From Tritrichomonas musculus (taxonomy: Eukaryota; Parabasalia; Tritrichomonadida; Tritrichomonadidae), in assembly GCA_039105265.1 (NCBI GenBank), contig JAPFFF010000011.1, forward strand, positions 3,348,001 to 3,412,000: a stretch of DNA of 64,000 nucleotides. The letters are read 5' to 3'. The translations under genes were made by a program, and so were the position numbers. Numbering within the stretch: position 1 is the first letter of the stretch; every line of letters begins with the position of its first letter. The notes under the pieces are model-generated. The model ran no database searches, was not told the DNA's origin, and saw nothing but the letters and a program-made list of their open reading frames with translations. Positions 50,270 through 60,800 of this stretch are shown in pieces.

Positions 50270-51765
50270 ATGCTAACAAGGTCATTTCAAGAGATACATC
50301 AAATAAAGTTTCACATGTGATTGGAGTTGATTTCAATTCATTATATCCATCAGCATTCTCTGGAAACAAACATCCCTTCAACAAATATCATGGAGGTATC
50401 ATGTACATGCCTGGCTCAATGCTAAATTCATTTGATTGCTATGATTCTAATGGTGTATTGATACCTGAAATCCAACGTAAATGTATGAATATAATCAATT
50501 CCCAACGAAGATTTAAAGAGAATCCTCAATTCATATTCCATGCAACTGTTAAACTAGAATGTCCCAAAGAGCTTATTAATACATTCATTAACTTCCCTCC
50601 AGTGTTTCGAAACTTTGAAATTAATAATGATTCTGACACAATTGGATCATATATGTACGAATATGGTAAAGACAATGATATTCATACAGTGGACAAATCA
50701 GATGTTAAGCTTACAATGACTCTTGACACAATGGGTGAATATAAGATCTTTGGATGCTATTATTTATGGTTTCTCATAGATCATGGTTTGAAAGTTGTAG
50801 ATATCAAGAATGTAACGTTATATGATTGTCATAGAGGTTTCAATGCATTTGTCAACGAATTCATGAATAAGCGTGTTGCCATCCTAAATGGAGACAAATC
50901 TGGTAATCCACAGAGTGGACTTTGCTCCGCAAACGAAAAGTTCTATAAAATTAGTATGAATGGATCTTATGGATATGATGGTCTCAATACAGAACATTAC
51001 AATAAGATTAAGATAGTTAATCGTGATAAAGCATACCAAGCAATCATCAGTGGCACATACATGAATGGATTACCATTATCTAGAAACTCTTACCTAATCC
51101 AGTTGCAACCCAAGAACTTTAGATGCAAAACATGTATTCAAGAATCATTCTTCACACTTGATAATGCAAAGTTCTGGTATCTAACATTCATTTACGATTT
51201 CCTTTTCAAATGTGTTGATCTAGAACGCATTCATTTCATAGAGGGTGATACAGATAGTGCTTACTTTGCAATTGCAATTGACATGAATAGACATGGTGAA
51301 CAGTATTTCGATACAATCATTGCTAACAGGGAATTCTATGACAAACATGTTTACAAATTCATGACTAACCCATCTATTGGAACTAAAGCAGATGAGAAGA
51401 AGATCTTAGGTGCAAGCATTGAAAAATATGGAGATAATCAAGTGGCACTCTGTCCTAAATGTTACACAATATGGAATAATAAAGAAGACGGTACATCTGA
51501 AACCAAATCTCTAAAACTTAAAGGTGTATCATTAAAGAAGAACTCAATTCAATCATCAGATTATCTTCATGTTATTCAAGAAAGAACTGTCAAACCTGGT
51601 ATCAACATAAATCTTCAAATGAATCATAACCAAATGAGTAAGATAACAGTATACAAGAATGCATTAACAGGTTTCCATAACAAGATGATCGTACTTCCAA
51701 ATGAATCGTGTGCACCATTCATCAAAGGTTTGACTGCTAATGATTACATTTGTGAAAGAAAGTAG
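50266..51765 (+). pseudogene. Polinton II DNA polymerase B, palm/thumb part
   Basis: Motif A is VDFNSLYPSAFSG; then INFPPVFRNFEINNDSDTIG, KFYKISMNGSYGYDGLNTEH, motif C HFIEGDTDSAYFAIA, and LKLKGVSLKKNSIQ near the end. Collinear with 17,000-18,284 of Polinton I. Part of a broken fossil gene. Confidence 0.85.
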
Positions 51766-51926
51766 ATTTAAATATTTTTGAACAAATTTGTTTACATTCA
51801 ATGCTATTATAAATCCTTATACATAATCTTTATGAATGTCTTACATTACGTTATATTACCATTTATCAGATTCTTTTGTATAACATTTTGCAATACTTTT
51901 GCAAATACTTTAACAATTATGTAAAC

Positions 51927-52562
51927 ATGAATCAATTAAAACTAAATAAAATTGGCTTCTCAAATCAGTTACATAACAAATTACAGAAAAACTTCTTATC
52001 AGAAAATCATTTCAGAACACAAGAACAAACAAAAAGTAAACAAAATGAAGAATATTCATTTACTGATTTACATTCAGAAATTTACGACATTTCTTTGCAA
52101 AGCAAAGGTCCCTCCGGGACTGATGATACGAATCAAGTAAAAGATAAAGTTCAACACAACTTGAATGATAAAGACAAACTTTCAATTCAAAATGATAACA
52201 AACTTGAGAATTCTGAACATATTGAAGAATAAAACCTTGAACAGCAAAAGAAATTCATCAAAAGACAGAAATATAATGCATACATGAAATCGTATCGTGA
52301 ACGCAAAAAGAAAGAGATAGAAGAACGAATAAAATCAATTGATATATCTCTCAACGAACAAACCAAATTATACAATAAAGATGATATCAAACAAGCTCTC
52401 TTTGATTGCATTAATACATTAATAAATATCATTAACATTCATCTTGACAAATTCACAACCGAAGCCAAAAATGATATCATCAAATGTCAATATTCTGGTG
52501 ACATCCTTCAATACACTAATACATTAAATGCTTACATTAACGGCTTATTTGGATCTAAATAA
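51927..52562 (+). pseudogene. Polinton II hypothetical protein, Lys/Gln/Asn-rich with basic helix
   Basis: Opens MNQLKLNKIGFSNQLHNKLQ. A polar first half is followed by a basic helical stretch (KSYRERKKKEIEERIKSIDI) resembling a basic region of a DNA-binding helix, then a helical tail (DDIKQALFDCINTLINIINI). It lies 160 bases after the polymerase, same strand. No family; appears broken. Confidence 0.4.
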
Positions 52563-52925
52563 TTCGTTAGCAAATTCATTTAATTTCATTTCTACTTGAT
52601 TCTTAACCGAATTATTTTTAGACTTATACTGATATGTATTCTTAAATGGAATCAATATAAGCTTTCCATAACGTTTTCTGAATACATGATTATCTATTTT
52701 AAATCGTTTATTCATTTCTCTAGTATTCATCTCAGAAACAGTCTCATTATATCTAACAAGTTTCTTTAACAATTTCAATTCATTTTTGTTAATCAATTCA
52801 CTAATAATCATTAACAATTTCTCTTCATCAGACTCATCAAATATACCACCTTGATAATTATTTTTATATTCACCACGGATATTTGAATCCATTTTATCTA
52901 CATTAAAGAAATTATTTTCAGTCAT
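52545..52925 (-). CDS. Polinton II hypothetical protein (126 aa)
   Basis: The ATG is at 52925 (MTENNFFNVDKMDSNIRGEY). Helical, charged (EEKLLMIISELINKNELKLL), then RFKIDNHVFRKRYGKLILIP. It overlaps by 18 bases the end of the plus-strand frame before it. Unassigned. Confidence 0.45.
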   Translation of the reverse strand: MTENNFFNVDKMDSNIRGEYKNNYQGGIFDESDEEKLLMIISELINKNELKLLKKLVRYNETVSEMNTREMNKRFKIDNHVFRKRYGKLILIPFKNTYQYKSKNNSVKNQVEMKLNEFANELFRSK

Positions 52926-53059
52926 TCTTTGACCTTCAATTAAAAAATTATTTGATAACAAATTTTTCGATAACTTTTCAACAACTTCTTTTATATACTT
53001 CTTGAGAGCATCAAAATGGGCCTAAATTCGGTCATTATTTTTGCCAAAAACCCTTTTCA

Positions 53060-53340
53060 AAACACATTTTAGAAAAATGAGCCATCCACTTTTATTCAAA
53101 CATGACCCCAAAAAAGAATTACAAAATGAGTAAATTACATTTGGGTACCTAGCATTCAAACATATACTCAAATATGAATTCTAAATACATAAACCTACAT
53201 TTGGGATCCTAGCATTCAAACATGAGAAAATTGAATTTGAGTATTTAGTATTCAAAATTGATATTGAAACTCAATGTTCATATAACATTCAAAACGATTG
53301 GGCTCCTAGTATTGAAACATGGACCCAAAACTCAATGCAA
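53060..53340. repeat. Degenerate tandem repeat (CTAGCATTCAAACATG-type)
   Basis: Three to four diverged units share CATTTGGGTACCTAGCATTC and AAACATG followed by AT-rich filler. Unit length is irregular, about 60-75 bases. Confidence 0.5.
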
Positions 53341-53427
53341 AAGTATATCACCCGACTCTCCCCCATCCATTATCTCTACCACAGACAAACTCGTATGTTT
53401 TCTTATGTATCTTATATATTTCAATCT

Positions 53428-53680
53428 CTACTTCCATTTTGCGTCGTCTCTTAATGATATGTGCTGAACGAACTCCAACAATGGATTCCCCTTTGTTTGC
53501 AGTTGACCATTCAGGTTGGAAATTAAACCAATACCTATTAAACTTAGCTCTATCATGTTAAACATCCTCGAGGAAGTAGGCTGTTTCAATTGGAAGAGGT
53601 GTATTACCATCATTAAACATATTATCTCGATTAGGATATAAAGTGTTAACACTTGGCAGTAATTCCATTTCGAGTTGAAT
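53428..53680 (-). pseudogene. Remnant of a Polinton II protein
   Basis: Minus-strand translation gives LPSVNTLYPNRDNMFNDGNT, RYWFNFQPEWSTANKGESIV and HIIKRRRKMEVEIEIYKIHK, which reads like real protein (aromatic, charged, beta-rich) rather than noise. It follows the protease on the same strand. Unassigned, broken. Confidence 0.4.
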
Positions 53681-53689
53681 AAAAAGTCT

Positions 53690-54556
53690 TTACTTATATG
53701 CAACAGCTGTTTCTAATGTATTGTTTTGAAGTTTTCGAAGTATCCTCTTTCTAATATCTGGTATATCGCGTTGTCTAAACTTACCATTTCCTTCATGCAA
53801 AAAGGTACGACAAGATTCCATTAGAAACACTCCACAATACTTGTTATTCTTTTGACTAGGTACATCATAATATTTTGCTTTTAACTTACCTGTTGCGAAA
53901 ATATCGATCCACTTATTAAGTGTCTTTACCTCTGGTGCCATTGACTTATTCTCAGAGTCATAGCATTCGATTATTTTCTTTGAATATCGAACAACACATA
54001 AAACCCAATGTTCTCCATCTGAGCAAATGGGGACAAATACTTTATCGAAATTTGAAAATGACTTTTTACCTGAGATAGGACTATTCATCAGTTCATGTAA
54101 TTTTTCATAATCATTAGTCTCTACTGCTATAGAAAGGAGGGTATAAAATGCATTGACCATTCGGATCCTTTCTGGAATTGTTGCAACGAGCCTATTTATT
54201 GTATGCCAGCTTAGTGAGTACCAAACTTCAATCAGAATATTTTTCAATTCTTGTATCGTCTTAAGATTTCGCATTTCGACATGGCTTTCCATTATAGCCC
54301 AGACTACTTCTATGATGTTCAAGTCTGGGCTATAAGGGGGCCAATCTTTCAACAGATTTACTCCTAGCTCATTCAAAACAGCAATTGTTTCTGCAGATCG
54401 GTGAGCTGGAGCATTATCCTGTTGGAAACACCATTTTCCAATGCCCCAACACCGATCTGCATCCTGGATGAAATTGCTCTCCAAAATTTTATGGTCTATA
54501 TAATTTTGTGTATTTACAATGTAGTAAATAATGATCAGCTCACTCTTAAAGTTCAA
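53690..54556 (-). pseudogene. Chimeric reading frame: Tc1/mariner transposase joined to a Ulp1-like cysteine protease
   Basis: One open frame carries two unrelated parts. The first (about 54,150-54,556) is the catalytic end of a Tc1/mariner transposase: FQQDNAPAHRSAETIAVLNE, then WPPYSPDLNIIEVVWAIMES, with 35 residues between Asp and Glu. The second (about 53,690-54,150) is a Ulp1/adenain-type protease: GEHWVLCVVRYSKKIIECYD with catalytic His and Asp, and SQKNNKYCGVFLMESCRTFL with catalytic Cys. Polintons carry such proteases, so the second part probably belongs to Polinton II. The join is near RIRMVNAFYTLLS. No ATG at the frame start; most likely a fusion by insertion or rearrangement. Confidence 0.7.
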
Positions 54557-55134
54557 CCCAATGCCCCCAGACCATGACTTTGGGTGGGTGAGCTTGACGA
54601 TGGGAGTACATTTATCAGGTTATTTTTATCGATCCACACCCACTTTTTGTTGCGGCCTAATAAGAACCACGATTCATCACTAAACGCAACTTCAGGCCAA
54701 TAAGACAGATAATTAATATGAAACTGCGTCCAATTTTTTCTTTTGACAATTGCATTTTCAGAAAGGAATACTGATGGAAGGGGAGAACGAAACTTCAACT
54801 GCTATTCATCTCTGTAACGATTTATATTTCAGCCTGATACTTTCAAACCACAAAATTCATATATCATTTTGGCAAATTCGTCACCTGATATATGTTGATC
54901 GGTTAATTTTTATGAATGAATAAAAATTTTATGTATTTCTTTTATTTTTGTATCATAAGTTCTTTCTCTTGGATTTAAATTGTTATTAGCTTTCACGACT
55001 GTATGATAAGCAATTCCTAAACGTTAACTAGCTTCAGTTGTTGTTAAATGAAAATTATTTTGAAATTCTCTAATTGCTTAATATCTTTCATTAACAGGTA
55101 AAGACATTAATGCTTTATTCATTTTAATGACCAT
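54557..55134 (-). pseudogene. Tc1/mariner transposase, N-terminal part, decayed
   Basis: Opens MVIKMNKALMSLPVNERY on the minus strand at 55134. It keeps helix-turn-helix-like text (AIREFQNNFHLTTTEAS, RLGIAYHTVVKANNNLNPRE) and the first catalytic Asp in EVAFSDESWFLLGRNKKWVW. One frame from 55134 to about 54553 is interrupted by five stops (TAA three times, TGA, TAG); each would come from a Gln or Trp codon by a single C-to-T or G-to-A change. A frameshift near 54,555 separates it from the catalytic end. Upstream (to about 55,400) is AT-rich without gene. Confidence 0.75.
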
Positions 55135-55404
55135 AAATTTTTTAGACCTTTGGAAAATTTTCAAGATCAATTTTTTATGTCCTTTTCATTTTTTTATTTT
55201 TTCTCAAAAAGTAGAGGCCATAAACTACAAGAAAATGGATAATTGAAAAGAATTAGAATTTTTAAAAACGTCATTCATACAAAATTGAAAAGAAAAATGA
55301 CCTACCAAAAAAATTGTGAGTAAATGAAAATGTCATTAAAAATTGTGAGAAAAATTTTCGAACATGCTTTTGAGTTTAAGTTTAAACTTTGTTTGAAAAA
55401 TATC

Positions 55405-56301
55405 ACCACTTTCTCAATTTTTTTTGAATAGATTTGCCTTAATTATTCTGAGTGCTATATCAAAAATATCATAAGGTGCTTTCAATTGACCCATACCATT
55501 TCAATAGACCAGTAGCACTAAAATTTATTTTTATTATTTTTCATACAATTTAATAATTTTATTAAATATTTGATGACAAATTAAATAAATATTATTAATA
55601 TACATTATAATTTTTGTTAAATATTATTAGTTTTACTTTTTTGATTTGGAGATATTTGCCAAATAGTGAAAAATAAAAAAATTCTGATAAAACTATTTCT
55701 GATCATATTTGGTTTTCCTTTTTGTAAAAAACGATCAAACTATGGCTAATTTATGCATAATTGACCTTGCTCTGTGTCTACTGAAATGCTCTGTGTCTAT
55801 TGAAAGCACGTTATGTTACAAATTTGAAAAAATTATATTTTTCATTATTGAATTTTTCAGTGATTATTTTTTTAAGCATTAGAAAAAGTTTGCAAAAAAA
55901 ATTGAAAAACAAATATTTGTATCTTAATAAATTGTTAGTAATAATTATTAATAATATATTATTTAATGTTCGCCTATATATGTTATATTAATTCTTGGGT
56001 CTATATAATAAAAAAGGCTGGTTCGCTAAGTACCATGTAAATGATGAACAGTAGTCCAACTTCCATTTAAACTTTGTCCATTTTTTGACAAACATACTTG
56101 ATATCTCGCCATGAATGAGCTGTAAAAATTGTGCAAAATTATTTTGATTTTCTCTTGTTCAGTCAAAAAAACTCGTTCACTCATATTGACAAATTTTCTG
56201 ATTATTTTGATTTTGTGAAAATTTATTGAATTTACATTTGAATAAATTTTCTCAATTTTCTTCATTTTTGTTAACGTATATTCAAAAATTGAGAAAGTGG
56301 T
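55405..56301. mobile_element. Internally deleted Tc1-like element (about 0.9 kb)
   Basis: ACCACTTTCTCAATTTTT (55405-55422) faces its inverse AAAAATTGAGAAAGTGGT (56284-56301), and both are followed inside by GAATA. Inside, on minus, a 52-codon frame combines the N-terminal and C-terminal ends of a Tc1 transposase (next feature). It looks like a non-autonomous deletion derivative. Target TA not resolved. Confidence 0.6.
56026..56184 (-). pseudogene. Tc1 transposase start-to-end deletion relic (52 aa)
   Basis: ATG at 56184 (MSERVFLTEQEKIKIILHNF), like the start of a Tc1 helix-turn-helix domain. It passes directly into SSFMARYQVCLSKNGQSLNG, which matches the tail FQARCIVCMNHNGECLNGLW of the transposase at 7,906. 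All catalytic residues are absent. Confidence 0.65.
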
Positions 56302-57814
56302 TATACTTTTTTTTCAAAGTTTATTTTATTCTCAAAAATATTCAAAAAAAATTGATAACTTTGTGTTATATATCAAAAAAATTGAATGAATTTTGGTTTT
56401 TTCTCACAAAATTGAATTGGTGTGTTTATAACTTTGTGAGTGTTTTCGATCAAGCTCCCACATTTCCTATCGCTCTAATTGAAGTGGAGAAGCCTGCCAA
56501 ACATGAATCTATTTTTTTCATCAGGGATGAAATAAAATCGACATTTCTTTTAGAGATCTTTTATTTTTCAATCAACTCAAATATGCATAAAAAATAATTA
56601 TTTTACACACATCCCCTTAGTTTAATCAGCTTGCATTAAACATGTTTTTTAAAAAATTTACATAATCAATATTACATTACTTTATTATATATATAAAACT
56701 TGTAATGATTGATGAGAAACTAGAAATACTTAAACGTGAAAAGAAGAAGTAGGAGGTCCTTGATATAATACTTGAACACTCTGCTCTTCAAGATGGCTTT
56801 ATAAAATTTTATATAAAATCCATTTTTTGAAATGTATAGAATAAACTGGCAACCACCAGATAAATTTTTTTCTTAGAATTTTCTAATAATAATTTCTTTC
56901 AAAGTTAATTTCAATATTGGATTAAAATAGAAATAAACTATTTGCAAATAATAATTAAATAACCTTAAAAAAAATTTATTACATTATCATGTTATAATTT
57001 GAAAAAATAAAGTTGAAATTGAATATTATATAGGAAAAAGGTCATTTCTTTCAGCGAAAAGGCCAATATAGAATATTACAAGTTTCTATCTAAGAATAAC
57101 AAAATTGAAGTTTTAATTATGCTATTTCTATTAATTTATACATTATGGTGTTATATACATGATAAGATTGATGTCTTTTTAGAAATCATCCAATATAGAT
57201 AATGTATTATAAGCATCCACAATAGAAAAAATGACAAAAAATATTAGATTTTAGACTAATTTGGCTATTTGCTAATATCATAATTCATTTTGAATAAAGT
57301 TAATCGATTTTATAATATTCATACCATATTTGGTCTCAGCGCCAATTTTTGATATTGATTAGACATTCTAAAATTGTATGTCATAGTGAAATGATTTTAT
57401 TTTTCATTAAAAAATTATATTACTATAACGGTCATCTTTTATTTTTATTTTGCATTCATTTTAATTAAAAAAATTACAAATTATAGTTCATAATATTTTA
57501 CCAATCAATTCATCATCATTATAAAATGATGGGTGAAGTTATATGATTTTTCAAATACAGTTATAATTGAATATATTATACAAAGAATTTCAAATCCAAA
57601 CAGTTTTTATTTGAAAACAATTCAATTATAAAGAATATAATAAATAAAAATAATACTCCAATAAGCACCACAGGACAAAATCTTTAAATATATCTGTGAT
57701 TTCAAAATAATTTTTGAGGAACCGTTTTAATTAAATTCAAAGAATTGAATAGATTCTTTAAATATGGTTGCATAATTTTTTATATTCAAACATTCATATT
57801 AGATATATATTTTC
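56302..57814. other. AT-rich spacer with a short coding relic
   Basis: A frame from the ATG at 56705 reads MIDEKLEILKREKKK, a stop, then EVLDIILEHSALQDGFIKFY, which looks like a decayed gene fragment (56705-56830). Nothing else is supported. The last 30 bases hold the initiator-like TCATATTAG ahead of the next gene. Confidence 0.4.
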
Positions 57815-60800
57815 ATGAGGAGCAATTTCTCCGTTACAAAACTTGAAGATTTCTTACTACAAGAGTTAAACAAATACCTCTCTCAAAGTCCTCCACTTGA
57901 AATTCACAGAGGGCTTTATGAAATTGCATATAATTACGCTAGAGAAGTTTTAGATAAGAAAATAAAGAATGTGAAAGCAGGATCAGAAAAAAGAAGGCGC
58001 CATTTCCCAGAAGCAAAGCGATATGCTGAAATATGCTTTGTGTCAAACCCTATTTCAAATGTAACTGATGAGATTGAAGCTTCAAAATCTCTCTCTTCAA
58101 TGATCACAAGCTATTATTTAAAGGAACTGAAAGCTGGAATGAATTCAATTGCTCCAGTTCTCCTTCCTTTGAAGTCTAAAAAAGTATTGACTATTATATT
58201 ATTAGCATTTTTCCAACCTGCTATTCCTCTCTCGAAATTCAACAAATCTTTTGAACCACTCTCAAAGGAAAAATATCCAGTTGAAAATCTTTCTTATTTT
58301 GTTGAGTTATTAAATCATTTTCGTTCACTGGCCAATTTTGACAAATTACCACAAAGTTCACATTTGCCAAAGGGACGTGAGTTTCGTATAGCAAATTATT
58401 ACTATACTTGTGCAGTTTCCTATTCGATTCAATTGTTCCAAAGATTAACAAGTGATTATCACTTATTTTCTTTATTAACAGAATTTTGGACTGGCTTTTC
58501 AATTAAGTCTAAACGATCAGATGATAGCACACAATTAAAGATAACCATGAAGTTTGGAAAAGATAATGGCTATATTAAATATGTAGTCCAAGTAACAATA
58601 ATTCCTTCGAAAGAAAAGAAAACAGAGGAAATTCTTTCACAAGTTCCTGGCTACGAAACTATATCAGAAAAACAATATGAGGAAGTCGATCATTTACCTA
58701 ATTTACAAGCAATTGAATTGGATGATGTAAGAGAACGCAATGTTATTATTGATGAAGATACATTTACTTTACAACAATCTGATGAAGAAATAACCCATGT
58801 TCCTCAAAATGAAGAAATAACTAAAGGAGAAATGATGCCAAAGAATGAAACAGAAATAACTAAAGAAGAGATCACAAATCAAAACGAATTCAACGAAAAT
58901 CAAAATATAGAAACAGTTGATGAATTATCATCTCAAGCAAGTCTTGAAACTAATGCAGCAGTTGATGATGAAACTGCATTGAAGTTAGATGCCACACAAG
59001 AAGCAGATCAACAAGCCATCAACAAAGGAAATGAAGAAACTGAATTAGGAGATGAATTATCATCTCAAGCAAGTCTTGAAACTAATGCAGCAGTTGATGA
59101 TGAGACAGCATTAAAGTTAGATGCTACACAAGAAACAGAACAACAAGCCGTCAACAAAGAAAACGAAGGAACCGAAACCACTCCACAAGAAATAACGAAA
59201 ACTGAAGAAGATACTGAACTTGAAGATCTTGTTAACCAACTCAACGAACCAGAACCAGACAATAAAGTTGAACCAATTCAAACAGATGATCATTCTAAAG
59301 AAGAAATTCCGTTCAACGCAGATCGTTCACTCAACTCACCACGTGCTAAACAATGGGAAAAAATCAGTGATACTATTGATGGTGAACCATACGATGACAA
59401 AGACGCTGCTGATAAAACACCACGTGAACTTCGTAAAACACATGATACTCCAATATCACCACGCCGTGAACATAAGAATAAAGACGAACTTCCAGAAGAA
59501 GGAGATGAATTTGTTGATGCTTCAGGTCTTAAAGAACGTGAAGAACGATTAGCCAACGAACAAAACACCATCACTCCAACCACTGAACCTTCATCAACAA
59601 CTTCAGAACGCACTAATACCATCACATCACCAGAAGAAGTTGTGAATAAACCAGATGAAATTCGTGAACGCACTATTCAATTACTTCTTGCAGACGAAGA
59701 TGAAGCAGGAACGACAACACCATCAAATGCAGTTTCTGATGAATTATCATCTCAAGCAAGTCTTGAAGCTAATGCAGCAGTTGATGATGAGACAGCATTA
59801 AAGTTAGATGCTACACAAGAAACAGAACAACAAGCCGTCAACAAAGAAAACGAAGGAACCGAAACCACTCCACAAGAAATAACGAAAACTGAAGAAGATA
59901 CTGAACTTGAAGATCTTGTTAACCAACTCAACGAACCAGAACCAGACAATAAAGTTGAACCAATTCAAACAGATGATCATTCTAAAGAAGAAATTCCGTT
60001 CAACGCAGATCGTTCACTCAACTCACCACGTGCTAAACAATGGGAAAAAATCAGTGATACTATTGATGGTGAACCATACGATGACAAAGACGCTGCTGAT
60101 AAAACACCACGTGAACTTCGTAAAACACATGATACTCCAATATCACCACGCCGTGAACATAAGAATAAAGACGAACTTCCAGAAGAAGGAGATGAATTTG
60201 TTGATGCTTCAGGTCTTAAAGAACGTGAAGAACGATTAGCCAACGAACAAAACACCATCACTCCAACCACTGAACCTTCATCAACAACTTCAGAACGCAC
60301 TAATACCATCACATCACCAGAAGAAGTTGTGAATAAACCAGATGAAATTCGTGAACGCACTATTCAATTACTTCTTGCAGACGAAGATGAAGCACCAGCA
60401 TCAAACGAATCAATTCAAGACCAAGCAGGTATTAATATTGAAGGTGAGCTGAAACAAATTCCAAAAATTTCTGGAATTGAGACAATATCCCAAAAAGGAT
60501 ATCCAGAAGAAACAAATAAAGATGAACAAGTTGAAGTTGCAACAGATAACGTTAAAACTTCAGAAGCACATGATGAATGGAGAACTAATGATGAATCAAC
60601 TGTTCCTGAATCAATCTTTGCTGGAGAGAAAGAAGTTGCGAGAGATGAATATATTGAAAATCAACCAGATTCATCACGCGAGGCATCAAGCGCTCTTGAG
60701 GCAGAAATGAAGAATGCACAAGATGAAATTGATAATTCTACTCAACAACCAAATGCTGAAGTTGAAAATTACAATGAAGAAACCCCAGAAAATAATATTC

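Larger units (their letters stand above)
48584..53700. mobile_element. Polinton/Maverick II, degraded remains
   Basis: Parts seen: polymerase exonuclease region, HNH domain and polymerase palm region on plus; two small unassigned genes; and, on minus, a further remnant and a Ulp1-like protease that runs on to about 54,150. No terminal repeats, integrase, capsid or ATPase genes were found, so most of the element is missing and it has several breaks. The polymerase is homologous to but clearly diverged from that of Polinton I, so this is a separate, older lineage. Confidence 0.75.

Noticed and set aside
54557-55134. Reassigned stop codons (TAA/TAG read as Gln)
   Set aside because: Host and Polinton genes in the window end normally at TAA or TAG and stay free of internal stops for hundreds of codons, so a standard code with decayed transposons explains the data better.
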